Origin: CAILLO01 sp964579735
GTDB taxonomy: Bacteria > Bacillota > Clostridia > Saccharofermentanales > UBA5734
Direction: 5' to 3'
Assembly (NCBI GenBank): GCA_964579735.1
Contig: CAZOHH010000032.1
Coordinates: forward strand, 1-27,806
DNA length: 27,806 nucleotides
In this document: one piece after another, positions 1 to 7,019 of the stretch
Numbering within the stretch: position 1 is the stretch's first letter
How the letters are laid out: each line of letters opens with the position of its first letter
Translations under genes and position numbers: made by a program
The notes under the pieces: model-generated
What the model was told of the DNA's origin: nothing
What the model saw: only the letters and a program-made list of their open reading frames with translations
Database searches by the model: none

Positions 1-54
1 TACGTGGACAATTGGCGGGTCGCTCACATTCAACTTCGGATTCCCTTTTTGAGT
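1..54. other. Foreign or chimeric tail joined to infB
   Basis: The infB frame reads correctly up to the residues ITFL (ending at base 55) and should continue with the invariant G3 motif DTPGHEAF. Instead it goes on with residues that match no IF-2, and neither other minus-strand frame restores the motif, so a frameshift cannot explain it. The frame happens to stay open to the edge. The tail could be the end of an insertion sequence (from memory it has the flavour of IS21-type ends) or an assembly chimera at a repeat. No transposase is visible. Confidence 0.6.
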
Positions 55-2385
55 CAGGAATGTGATGGCGCGGTCCTTGATCTTCACGGTATATGCGCCG
101 ATATGCTGCGTGATGCCGCCGGCTTCGCCCGTCGCTACCGTGGTGGAGCGGATCCGGTCGAGCAGCGAGGTCTTGCCGTGGTCGACGTGGCCCATGACGA
201 CCACGACGGGAGGACGCGGCTTGAGGTTCTCCTGATCGTCTTCGGTATCGTCGAAGAGGATTTCCTCGGCGGTGACCGTGACGGCCTTCTCGGGGTGTAT
301 GCCGAATTCTTCCGAAATGATGGCGGCCGTGGCGTAGTCGAGCTCCTGGTTCAGGGTGACCATCATTCCGAACTGCATCAGTTTCTTGATCACTTCGCCG
401 GTCGTCTTCTTCAGGAGCTCGGCCAGTTCCTTGACGCTGATGGGTTCCGGGATGGAGACCTGCTTGAGCTCGGCGCGCTGCATCATGAGCTCGGTTTCGG
501 TCAGTCTGTCGCGGCGCATGCCACGATTCTTGCCCTTGCCTTTGCCATTATCGGAGTAGTAGGCGTTGATGACGAATTCGTCGGAAAGAGCCTCGGTGAC
601 GCCCATCTTGCCGAAGACAGCGGCGTCGCCGTGCATCGGCTTCAGACGTTCCTGCGTGCCTGGGCCGGTCCGAGCGGCGGGGCGGGACGCATCCGTGCGG
701 TGGTCGTTCTTCTTGGCTTCCTTCTCGAACGCGACGCGCGATCCGATGTTTGATGTCGGGCGGACGATCGGCTTGTCTGCCTCGTCCTTGTCGGTGCCGG
801 GGCGCGCACCGGGGCCACCGAAACGAGGCCCGGAGCTGGGTCCGCCAGGGCCGCGCGGGACGTAGGGGCCACTGGGTCTAGGACCGCCGCCCTGATAGCC
901 GCCGCCTTGGTAACCTCCGGGACCACGAGGAGCGTAAGGAGGACGATCCCCCGCGGGACGGGGAGCTCCGCCTTGATATCCACTGGTCGGGTAGCTGCTC
1001 GGACCTCCAGGACCTCCAGGTCCTCGAGGGGCTACGGGAGGGCGTTCACCGATGGGACGGGGAGCTCCGCCCTGATATCCTCCACCCTGATAGCCGCCGC
1101 CCTGATAACCGCCACCCTGATATCCACCGGGTCCGCCTGGACCACCGGGACCACCGGGTCCACCGGGTCCGCGGGGAGGGAATGAAGGACGGGGTCCGCC
1201 ACCTGGGCCGGACTGTCCGGTCGGATAGGGAGCGCGGGGGCGATCCGCCGAGCCCATGCTTCCCGTCGCATAGGGTGCTCTGGGACGGTCGTCGGGAGTT
1301 GCGATATAACCGGTCGAATAGGGAGCCTTCTGCTGTGGCGCCGCGGGAGAAGGCGCTGGAACGGCGGGGACCGTGGGACTCGGTTGGGTACTTCCAACGG
1401 CACCGGACGTCGGAGACGCTGAGGTCGGCGCGTGCGCCGGAGCATGTGCCGGGGCGCGTGCAGGAACATGGACGGCAGCTTGTACCGGGGCCGGCGCGGG
1501 AGCGGTCGGCGCAGCGGCGACAGGTGCCTCCGTTACAACAGCGGCTTCCGAAGCCTTCGGAGCGGAAGGGGCTTCCGTTGCCTTCGGTGCAACGGGTACA
1601 GGTGCGGTTTCCACAATGGGAACCGCATGTGGAACCGGAGGATGGAAGGCATGTGTCGAAGGCGCGGGATGAAGCTTTTCAGCAACAGGGAGCGGGACGG
1701 AAACCGGCTCTTGACTCGGGACAGCAGGTGCGGTGGGAGCCGCGGAATCAACGGGGGTCTGTGTCGATGCTGGCGCAGCGGCCGCTGCGGCAACCAGGAT
1801 CGCGGCAGGTGTTTCCACAGCATGTTGCGGCTTGACGGCATGCACCGCGGGAACCGCGACCGGCGCGGCCTCCACGGGAACGCTCGGGGAAATCGGTGCA
1901 TGCAGGGGCGATGCAACTGCAGGGCTCGCCTCGTGGGCAGGACCCACCGGTACGACGACAGACGTCGCCGCGGACTCGTCGCCAACGACTTCCTTCGGAA
2001 TCCGTTTCACGATCTTGACCTCACCGGTGATCTTCTTTCCAGAGATCCCCTGCATGGTCACGGTCGGACCCTTGTGAAGTTCCGGCGCTGGCGCGGATTC
2101 GGGTTCCACAACAGCACCCTTCTTCGTGGTCGGCTTCACCTTCTCCTTTTCCTTTTCAGGTTCGGGTACCGGCTCGGGAGCCATCGTCTTCGGTGCGTTC
2201 TGCGGAAGGCTGCCATCGTTGTGGACGAATCCGGCGCGAAGTCCGGAAGCTGAATCATCCCTTTTTACCATTCTGTTCCTATTTTCCTCCGGTAATCTGT
2301 GTCCCTGCGGCATCTCGCCGCCGGCACCCCTCGTTTTGCTGTCCTTTTCCTTGTCGAACGGCCGTTCACTGCGTGGTTCCGTCAT
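1..2385 (-). CDS. infB: Translation initiation factor IF-2, 3' truncated
   Basis: IF-2 is the GTPase that places fMet-tRNA on the 30S subunit and promotes subunit joining. The ATG at 2385 has an AAGGAGG 8 bases upstream and overlaps the ylxQ end by 20 bases. About 795 codons are visible. Residues 1 to about 60 are charged and lack the N-terminal IF2_N subdomain. Residues about 60-395 are Ala/Pro-rich and about 395-520 carry Gly-Tyr-Gln and Pro-Arg-Gly repeats. An IF2_N-like helical domain follows at about 640-710 (IPEPISVKELAELLK), then the G domain with GHVDHGKT at about 732-739 (bases 169-192) and GGITQHIGAY. The G3, G4 and C-terminal domains are missing: IF-2 sequence stops at base 55 and the rest is unrelated, so the true gene is probably intact elsewhere or broken by an insertion. 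Last gene of the rimP-nusA operon as seen here. Confidence 0.93.
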   Translation of the reverse strand, partial: MTEPRSERPFDKEKDSKTRGAGGEMPQGHRLPEENRNRMVKRDDSASGLRAGFVHNDGSLPQNAPKTMAPEPVPEPEKEKEKVKPTTKKGAVVEPESAPAPELHKGPTVTMQGISGKKITGEVKIVKRIPKEVVGDESAATSVVVPVGPAHEASPAVASPLHAPISPSVPVEAAPVAVPAVHAVKPQHAVETPAAILVAAAAAAPASTQTPVDSAAPTAPAVPSQEPVSVPLPVAEKLHPAPSTHAFHPPVPHAVPIVETAPVPVAPKATEAPSAPKASEAAVVTEAPVAAAPTAPAPAPVQAAVHVPARAPAHAPAHAPTSASPTSGAVGSTQPSPTVPAVPAPSPAAPQQKAPYSTGYIATPDDRPRAPYATGSMGSADRPRAPYPTGQSGPGGGPRPSFPPRGPGGPGGPGGPGGPGGYQGGGYQGGGYQGGGYQGGAPRPIGERPPVAPRGPGGPGGPSSYPTSGYQGGAPRPAGDRPPYAPRGPGGYQGGGYQGGGPRPSGPYVPRGPGGPSSGPRFGGPGARPGTDKDEADKPIVRPTSNIGSRVAFEKEAKKNDHRTDASRPAARTGPGTQERLKPMHGDAAVFGKMGVTEALSDEFVINAYYSDNGKGKGKNRGMRRDRLTETELMMQRAELKQVSIPEPISVKELAELLKKTTGEVIKKLMQFGMMVTLNQELDYATAAIISEEFGIHPEKAVTVTAEEILFDDTEDDQENLKPRPPVVVVMGHVDHGKTSLLDRIRSTTVATGEAGGITQHIGAYTVKIKDRAITFLTQKGNPKLNVSDPPIVHV
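820..1190 (-). repeat. Gly/Tyr/Gln-rich repeat tract in the IF-2 linker
   Basis: Inside infB a stretch of about 120 codons is built from short repeats: five consecutive GGYQG-type units near 1065-1130, runs of GPGGP near 1130-1180, and at least two longer copies of a unit GAPRPxGxRPPxAPRGPGG between about 860 and 1070. At DNA level the units are degenerate copies of cctgata-tccxcc. It is a disordered linker ahead of the GTPase core, and slippage would change its length. Confidence 0.8.
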
Positions 2386-2734
2386 CCTGCCCGCCTCCTT
2401 CGCCTATGGAGGTCGGGGGTCGAGCCTGATCCACCAACTCGGTCAAGCGTGAAGAGAATCCTTCATCGTTCACCGTCACGACCGCCCGGTCCAGGCGGCC
2501 CGTGAACCGCCCTAGGCCCTCCTTCGTCCCAAAGACCCGGTATCCGGGTCCGAAGGTCTCGCAGAGCCTGCGGAATCTCTCCTGCGTGCCGGGCGACGCA
2601 TCGGCCGCGACGAGCACGAGGCTTGCCAATCCCTTCTGGATCGCGGCCTTGCACGCCTCGTCACCGGAGGAAGTCCTTCCGGCGCGGGTCGCAAGACCGA
2701 GGAACATCAGCGCGCGCTCATCGGGTCCGGGCAT
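2366..2734 (-). CDS. ylxQ: YlxQ, L7Ae-type RNA-binding protein
   Basis: A 122-residue member of the ribosomal L7Ae/L30e/Gadd45 family, usually found between ylxR and infB in Bacillota. It is presumed to bind kink-turn RNA; its cellular role is poorly defined. The fold is recognisable from the N-terminal FLGLATRAGRTSSGDEA segment, the central LVLVAADASPGTQERF strand and the GTKEGLGRFTG loop. I choose the ATG at 2734, not the in-frame one at 2779: it has GGAGG 6 bases upstream, gives the family's normal N-terminus, and overlaps the ylxR stop by 17 bases. The stop overlaps the infB start by 20 bases, which suggests translational coupling. Confidence 0.88.
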   Translation of the reverse strand: MPGPDERALMFLGLATRAGRTSSGDEACKAAIQKGLASLVLVAADASPGTQERFRRLCETFGPGYRVFGTKEGLGRFTGRLDRAVVTVNDEGFSSRLTELVDQARPPTSIGEGGGQDDGTTQ

Positions 2735-3008
2735 CCGGAACCTCCAGCATCTCCACGAGCTTCGATGAGGTTGCGGCATCGACGGTCTTCTTCAAGGCCT
2801 TGTCGAGGCGCTTCCCCTTCATCGCCTGGATGAGGCATGCGGGGTCAGGGCACAGGTAGGCGCCACGTCCGGGAAGACGACCGGTCCGGTCGACCGAAAC
2901 AGGTCCATCGGCAGGCGCGACGACGCGAATCAGAAGCTTCTTCGGCTTCATCGCGCGGCATCCGACGCACATGCGCTCGGGAATCCTTTTCGTCGTGGTC
3001 TCGGGCAT
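2718..3008 (-). CDS. ylxR: YlxR (DUF448) nucleic-acid-binding protein
   Basis: A 96-residue DUF448/YlxR protein. The family signature is clear: RMCVGCR near residues 12-18, a basic segment KPKKLLIRVV, and GRLPGRGAYLCPDPACL near residues 43-59. Family structures show a small positively charged protein, probably RNA-binding, with a regulatory role proposed in some Bacillota. The ATG at 3008 has AGGAGG 6 bases upstream. It lies 20 bases after nusA and overlaps ylxQ, in the standard nusA-ylxR-ylxQ-infB order. Confidence 0.93.
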   Translation of the reverse strand: MPETTTKRIPERMCVGCRAMKPKKLLIRVVAPADGPVSVDRTGRLPGRGAYLCPDPACLIQAMKGKRLDKALKKTVDAATSSKLVEMLEVPDARTR

Positions 3009-3028
3009 CCGCTTCCTCCTGATTCGCT

Positions 3029-4258
3029 CTACTGGGCTGCGTTGGGGTCTGAAGACGATTCGTCGGCCGAGGTCTCGATCCGGCCATCGGTCTGATCCGC
3101 ATCCGGCAATTCCTCGGGAGCCACGGTTGATTCCGATCCGTTCTCTTCGGGTTCGAATTCAGCGGCTGCCTGCTCGGCGGCTGCAGAGAACCGGGCCATC
3201 AACTCGGACTCGAGAGCCTCGCGGAACTGGGATTCGCTGCGGATGTCGATTCTCCAGCCGGTCAGGCGAGCGGCGAGTCTGGCATTCTGGCCTTCCCGTC
3301 CGATGGCGAGCGAAAGCTGGTGGTCGGGCACCACGACGCGGGCGGTGCGGTCCTCCTCGTTGACCTCGGCACGGATCACCTTCGCCGGGTTGAGGCTGTT
3401 GGCGATGAACTGGAGCACGTCGGGACTCCACTGGATGATGTCGATCTTCTCGCCCATCAGTTCGTCCATGACGGCTTGAACGCGAAGTCCGCGCTGTCCG
3501 ACGCAGCTGCCGACCGGGTCGATGTTCTCGTCGCGGGAGGCGACGGCCATCTTGGTGCGGGACCCGGCCTCACGGGAGATCGCGACGATTTCGACGATGC
3601 CGGACGCGATTTCGGGGACTTCCTTCTCGAAGAGCTTGCGGACCAGATTCGGGTGGCTTCGGGACACGTAGACGATCGGGCGCCCCTTCTTCTCGTCCAC
3701 CTTGAGGATGAAGAACTTCAGCCGCTGGTTGAAGTTGTACCCGTCGGTCCGGACCTGCTCGTTCAAGGGCAGGACGGCTTCGGCGCGGCCGATGTCGACC
3801 ACGACCTCGCGGCGGTCCTTGCGCTGCACGATGCCGACGGCGATATCGCCGACGCGGCTGGAGAACTCGTTCTGGATCCGCTCGCGCTCGGCGCTGCAGA
3901 GTTTCTGGTTGATCACGTTCTTCGCGGTCTGCGCGGCGAGCCGGCCGAAATCCTGCGGAGACAGCTGGTATTCCATCTGGTCACCAAGCTCGAAGTCCTC
4001 GGAAAGCGCCTTCGCCTCCTCGATGGATACCTCGGAATTGGCGTCCTCTACGGTCTCGACGACGGTCTTCATCAGGAAGACGCGCATCTCGCCGGTCTCC
4101 CGGTCGACTTCCGCCTTGATGTTCTCGACGGTCTTGGCATCGAATTCTCGCTTGTATGCTGCAACCAACGCTTCCTCGATCGCCAGGAAGAGGATCTCCC
4201 CGTCGATTCCGCGCTCCTTCTCCAGCATCTTGAGAGCCGCGATCAATTCTGAGTTCAT
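3029..4258 (-). CDS. nusA: Transcription termination/antitermination factor NusA
   Basis: NusA binds RNA polymerase and nascent RNA, modulating pausing, intrinsic termination and antitermination. The 409-residue protein has the N-terminal polymerase-binding domain (about 1-125), an S1 domain (about 135-200, VGDIAVGIVQRKDRREVVVD), KH1 (about 225-285, with DPVGSCVGQRGLRVQ) and KH2 (about 295-350, with AIGREGQNARLAARLTGW). The last 55 or so residues are an acidic Glu/Asp/Ser-rich tail in place of the acidic repeat domains of Escherichia coli NusA; it makes the protein somewhat longer than the typical form in this phylum. The ATG at 4258 has GGAGG about 11 bases upstream, slightly far. It is 31 bases after rimP. 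The leader hairpin upstream of rimP may allow autoregulation. Confidence 0.97.
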   Translation of the reverse strand: MNSELIAALKMLEKERGIDGEILFLAIEEALVAAYKREFDAKTVENIKAEVDRETGEMRVFLMKTVVETVEDANSEVSIEEAKALSEDFELGDQMEYQLSPQDFGRLAAQTAKNVINQKLCSAERERIQNEFSSRVGDIAVGIVQRKDRREVVVDIGRAEAVLPLNEQVRTDGYNFNQRLKFFILKVDEKKGRPIVYVSRSHPNLVRKLFEKEVPEIASGIVEIVAISREAGSRTKMAVASRDENIDPVGSCVGQRGLRVQAVMDELMGEKIDIIQWSPDVLQFIANSLNPAKVIRAEVNEEDRTARVVVPDHQLSLAIGREGQNARLAARLTGWRIDIRSESQFREALESELMARFSAAAEQAAAEFEPEENGSESTVAPEELPDADQTDGRIETSADESSSDPNAAQ

Positions 4259-4289
4259 CTGTTTCCGTTCCTCCTTGTCATGTATCTAT

Positions 4290-4760
4290 TCATCCGAACC
4301 GGACCGCCTTGTGGATCCAGGAGATCTCTTCCTTCTTGAATGCAAGTTCGCCGATCCCCTTGACCTCGACCACGGCACTGCCGTCCTGGAAATCCTTGAG
4401 GAGACCTTCGAACTTCTTCTTCCCGTCCTTCGCCTGAAAGAGGGATACCTCCACTTCGAAACCCAGGTTTCTCAGATAATCGCGCTCCGATTTGAACGGA
4501 CGCTCCAGTCCCGGCGAGGAGACTTCGAGGCTGTAGTGCCCCGGAATGTCCATCTTCTGGTCCAGAAGCGGATCGATCGCTCGGCTGACGGACTGGCAGT
4601 CGTCGATCCCGACGCCGCCGGGCTTGTCGATGAAGAAGCGGAGGAACCAGGTGGCGCCTTCCTTCTTGTACTCGACATCCACGAGCTCCAGTCCGAGAGA
4701 CTCCACCACGGGCAGAGCGAGGGCCTGGGCCTCCTGGGCGACGCGCGATCCACCGGTCAA
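4290..4760 (-). CDS. rimP: Ribosome maturation factor RimP
   Basis: RimP is needed for maturation of the 30S subunit. The protein shows the two family domains: an N-terminal alpha/beta part with LGLELVDVEYKKEG, FLRFFIDKPGGVGIDDC, a YSLEVSSPGLERPF segment, and a C-terminal Sm-like barrel ending in ISWIHKAVRFG. The start needs a choice. An in-frame ATG at 4778 has no Shine-Dalgarno sequence and sits directly under the leader hairpin. The TTG at 4760 has AGGAGGGG 6 bases upstream and gives a 156-residue protein of normal family length, so I use the TTG. The frame stays open far upstream, but that part crosses the promoter and is not coding. First gene of the operon. Confidence 0.93.
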   Translation of the reverse strand: MTGGSRVAQEAQALALPVVESLGLELVDVEYKKEGATWFLRFFIDKPGGVGIDDCQSVSRAIDPLLDQKMDIPGHYSLEVSSPGLERPFKSERDYLRNLGFEVEVSLFQAKDGKKKFEGLLKDFQDGSAVVEVKGIGELAFKKEEISWIHKAVRFG

Positions 4761-4778
4761 GTCCTTCCCCTCCTCCAT

Positions 4779-4806
4779 GAAAAAGAGTGGGGGTAGCCCA
4801 CTCTTC
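4779..4806 (-). terminator. Leader hairpin before rimP, candidate attenuator
   Basis: On the minus strand a perfect 9-bp stem (AAGAGTGGG, 4805-4797, with CCCACTCTT, 4791-4783) closes a 5-base loop and runs into TTTTT (4784-4780). It sits about 20 bases after the predicted transcription start and just before the rimP ribosome-binding site. This is the shape of a short intrinsic terminator in a leader. The U-tract is short, which fits a terminator that needs help, for example from NusA. There is no U-tract in the plus direction, so it does not belong to a plus-strand gene. Confidence 0.65.
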
Positions 4807-4832
4807 CGCTGTCCAAGAACTGTTGCACGCAG

Positions 4833-4861
4833 ATTATAGCATCCATGACCATTCCTGCGCA
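4833..4861 (-). promoter_or_regulatory. Extended -10 promoter of rimP-nusA operon
   Basis: A perfect TATAAT (4838-4833) preceded by TG and one base, so an extended -10 element, with a weak TTGCGC 18 bases further upstream. The predicted start is near 4826, giving a leader of about 65 bases that contains the hairpin and the rimP ribosome-binding site. Confidence 0.7.
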
Positions 4862-4899
4862 AGTTCCGTATTGCGGAGATGTTCCGTGCAAATGGGGGG

Positions 4900-4927
4900 T
4901 TGACGAAAGAAACGGAAGTGCTATTAT
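4900..4927 (+). promoter_or_regulatory. Promoter of the padR operon
   Basis: TTGACG (4900-4905) and TATTAT (4922-4927) are separated by 16 bases. Each hexamer is one base from consensus. The padR start lies 88 bases downstream of the -10. Confidence 0.7.
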
Positions 4928-4932
4928 GGCAG

Positions 4933-4964
4933 TAGTGAACGTTGAACACTAGTTTTTCTTCAAC
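4933..4964 (+). promoter_or_regulatory. Inverted repeats at the padR start site, likely operator
   Basis: Just after the -10 is TAGTG (4933-4937) paired with CACTA (4947-4951) around a central AACGTT. GTTGAA (4941-4946) also pairs with TTCAAC (4959-4964). PadR-family repressors bind dyads at their own promoters, so this is a likely autoregulatory site. Assignment is by position and symmetry only. Confidence 0.45.
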
Positions 4965-5015
4965 AGTACAGTACACCGACCATGACGTTCGCACGAATGA
5001 GAAAGAGGTGATGCA

Positions 5016-5339
5016 ATGAACATCCAGTTCAAGAAAGGCGTGCTCGAGCTCTGCGTCCTCTCGATGCTGTTGAAGGACGACCGCTACGGATACGATCTTT
5101 CCAGCAAGCTGACGGAGATCATCACGATATCCGACGGCACGATCTATCCGATCCTTCGCAGGCTGAAGACCGATGGACATGTCACAACCTATCTTCAGGA
5201 GTCCTCGGGCGGTCCTCCACGCAAGTACTACCAGCTGACCGATACCGGTCGGACGGAGCAGCGCACGCTCGAACAGGAATGGAACCATTTCGTCGGCAAG
5301 GTGGAATCGATCGTGGCGGGAGGGCAGGAAGATGCTTAG
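5016..5339 (+). CDS. PadR-family transcriptional regulator
   Basis: A 107-residue winged-helix regulator of the short PadR type. The N-terminal helix-turn-helix has LELCVLSMLLKDDRYGYDL, followed by the family hallmark SDGTIYPILRRLKTDGHV (about residues 40-57) and a wing GGPPRKYYQLTDTGR (about 65-79). A C-terminal helix would mediate dimerisation. The ATG has AGGTGA close upstream. The gene overlaps the next one by 8 bases, and the pair PadR plus DUF1700 is a known neighbourhood in Bacillota, where the membrane partner is thought to relay a signal to the regulator. Likely a repressor of its own operon; the inducer is unknown. Confidence 0.93.
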   Translation: MNIQFKKGVLELCVLSMLLKDDRYGYDLSSKLTEIITISDGTIYPILRRLKTDGHVTTYLQESSGGPPRKYYQLTDTGRTEQRTLEQEWNHFVGKVESIVAGGQEDA

Positions 5340-5973
5340 GCAGGAATTCATGGACACGATGCGGAAGCGGCTCTCCGCACTCGGCAAATCTCCCCAGGAA
5401 ATCACCGAGATCCTGGCCGACTTCGAGGAACACATCGCCACGGGCGTCGCCGGCGGGCGCACCGAAGAGGATGTCGTGGCCGGAATCGGGGACCCGGTGG
5501 AACTCGCCGCGCAATACGCGGACGGCACCGAAGCGCCGAAGTCCGGTCCAGATGGTGCAACATCCCCCTCCCCCATTCCGCCCCCGGCACCGGAACCTTC
5601 CGTCACCGTCGGTGGCGTCGGCCGAGGCTTCCTCGCGGCGCTCGGGCTCCTCTTCATCGACCTGATCCTCGCCATTCCGATCCTCGCGTCCCTCTTCGCC
5701 GTCGTCGTCTCCCTCTGGGCGGTCGCCCTTTCGATCGCCGCCGTAGGCGTCGCGCTCATCATAGCCGCCCTTCCCGTGACAGTCGTCGGCTTCTCCCTTT
5801 TCCCCTTGACCACCATTCCCGGCATCTTCCTGGCCCTCATCGGGATCTCGCTGCTGGCCTTCGCCATCCTGTTCGGAATCGGAATGTACTACGTCAGCAA
5901 GTACTTCTTCCTCGGCGTGAAGGCCTTCTTCGGCGCCCAGGTGAAGATCGTGAAAGGAGGATCCAGATCATGA
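5332..5973 (+). CDS. DUF1700/HAAS-domain membrane protein
   Basis: A 213-residue protein with a soluble N-terminal HAAS/DUF1700 helical domain (about 1-65, RKRLSALGKSPQEITEILAD then EEDVVAGIGDPVELAAQYA). A Pro/Ser-rich linker (about 70-90) follows, then strongly hydrophobic segments at about 95-165 and 170-190, probably four membrane helices. It ends in a short basic tail. The family is found next to PadR regulators and is thought to act as the membrane partner that controls them. The start has GGAGG 8 bases upstream inside padR and overlaps padR by 8 bases; its stop overlaps the next start by 4 (ATGA). All three proteins should therefore be made from one mRNA. Confidence 0.85.
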   Translation: MLRQEFMDTMRKRLSALGKSPQEITEILADFEEHIATGVAGGRTEEDVVAGIGDPVELAAQYADGTEAPKSGPDGATSPSPIPPPAPEPSVTVGGVGRGFLAALGLLFIDLILAIPILASLFAVVVSLWAVALSIAAVGVALIIAALPVTVVGFSLFPLTTIPGIFLALIGISLLAFAILFGIGMYYVSKYFFLGVKAFFGAQVKIVKGGSRS

Positions 5974-6878
5974 GCGCATTCCATCGCCATTCCAGCCGTT
6001 CCGGCCGTTCCGCCCTGGTCGTCGTCGTTCTCGTCTGCCTCTCCGTCTTCGTCGTGTTCGGCATCGCGGGCTCCCTAGGGGTCGCCTTCAACAGCGGGTG
6101 GCAGAAGATCGTCACCGGCGACTGGAGCGGATTCCACTTCGGAAGCGGCCAGCTGAACGACATCGACCGGACGGTCTCCTCCGGACTCGAAGGGATCGAC
6201 CGCATCGAGATCCACACCGTCTCCACGGATCCCGGAATCGTCACGGGAGGCGATGTCAACGTCGAAGCCGTCCTGAAAGGTTCGTATACCTCCTTCGGCG
6301 GCGCCTTGGACCTCACCCAGGAAAGGGTCGGTTCCACCCTGCGCATCCGCATGAAATACCCGCGGTTCGGACTCGTGGACACCAACCTGGACTTCACCAT
6401 CACGATTCCCGCCACCTACACCGGCGCTCTGCATGTCGAAGGAGTCTCCTCCTCGATCCGCATCGCGGACCCGGGCTTCACCTGCACGGACTTCTCGGCC
6501 TCCACCGTGTCCGGCGACATCCGGATCAGCAGCCTGAAGGCGAACGCCTACGACATTTCAACCACGTCCGGGGATTGCGTACTGACCGGCGTCGACGGAC
6601 TCTTCCGCGGCTACAGCGTCTCCGGCGAGATGTCGGTGGAAGTCGACACCGTGGCATCCTTTCACGTGAACACCGTTTCAGGGGACACCACGCTCTCGTT
6701 GCCTGCCGGATCGGAGTTCGGTTTCGAGTTCCAGACGGTGTCCGGCGATTTCCAGAACAGTTTTGAGTCCTTCCTGGACAAGACCCAAGGGAAGAGCGTT
6801 TCGGGTCATGTCGGGGGAGGCGGGACCACCTTTGCCGTCCAGTCCGTCTCGGGCGACTTCCACATCACGCATCGCTGA
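5970..6878 (+). CDS. DUF4097-family SGD-repeat protein, membrane anchored
   Basis: A 302-residue protein with an N-terminal basic cap and one hydrophobic segment (about 14-40) that would anchor or export it. The rest is beta-rich, with a run of seven motifs of the form (T/S)VSGD or TSGD between about residues 177 and 297 (bases 6500-6868), spaced roughly 15-22 residues apart. Such runs typify the DUF4097 adhesin-like beta-solenoid family. The start has AAGGAGG 9 bases upstream and overlaps the previous stop by 4 bases. The molecular role is unknown. With PadR and DUF1700 it forms a common three-gene set, so it is probably an output or accessory component of that membrane system. Confidence 0.85.
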   Translation: MSAFHRHSSRSGRSALVVVVLVCLSVFVVFGIAGSLGVAFNSGWQKIVTGDWSGFHFGSGQLNDIDRTVSSGLEGIDRIEIHTVSTDPGIVTGGDVNVEAVLKGSYTSFGGALDLTQERVGSTLRIRMKYPRFGLVDTNLDFTITIPATYTGALHVEGVSSSIRIADPGFTCTDFSASTVSGDIRISSLKANAYDISTTSGDCVLTGVDGLFRGYSVSGEMSVEVDTVASFHVNTVSGDTTLSLPAGSEFGFEFQTVSGDFQNSFESFLDKTQGKSVSGHVGGGGTTFAVQSVSGDFHITHR

Positions 6879-6937
6879 CCTTGGTTCGGAAGCCACGGGA
6901 CGGGGGCGTCTTCTTCGGAGGGCGCTCTTGTCTCATA

Positions 6938-6964
6938 TTGTCGCCCGTGAGTGAAGAGTATAAT
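6938..6964 (+). promoter_or_regulatory. Probable promoter of the slipin gene
   Basis: A perfect TATAAT (6959-6964) with TTGTCG (6938-6943) 15 bases upstream, a short spacer. It lies in the gap between the DUF4097 gene and the slipin gene, 55 bases before the latter's ATG. Confidence 0.5.
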
Positions 6965-7019
6965 GGAAGTACAGGGGCGGAACCGGTGCGTTCCGCAGCA
7001 TGCGAAGGAGGCATTTCCC

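Noticed and set aside
820..1190. Regular short repeats considered as a CRISPR-like array
   Set aside because: Units are far too short, lack unique spacers and lie in frame inside infB, coding Gly/Tyr/Gln repeats.
3320..4252. Long plus-strand frame antisense to nusA (and similar antisense frames over iorA, xylA, prkC and stp)
   Set aside because: Compositional shadows of strong genes in high-GC DNA; no family resemblance and no ribosome-binding site.
4811..5015. Possible tRNA-Met gene upstream of rimP, as in enterobacteria
   Set aside because: No cloverleaf or CCA-like end; the gap is explained by two divergent promoters and an operator.
4779..5867. Upstream extension of the rimP frame over the promoter and the antisense of padR and the DUF1700 gene
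   Set aside because: It crosses a clear promoter, a terminator-like hairpin and two genes on the other strand; only the part from 4760 downward matches RimP.
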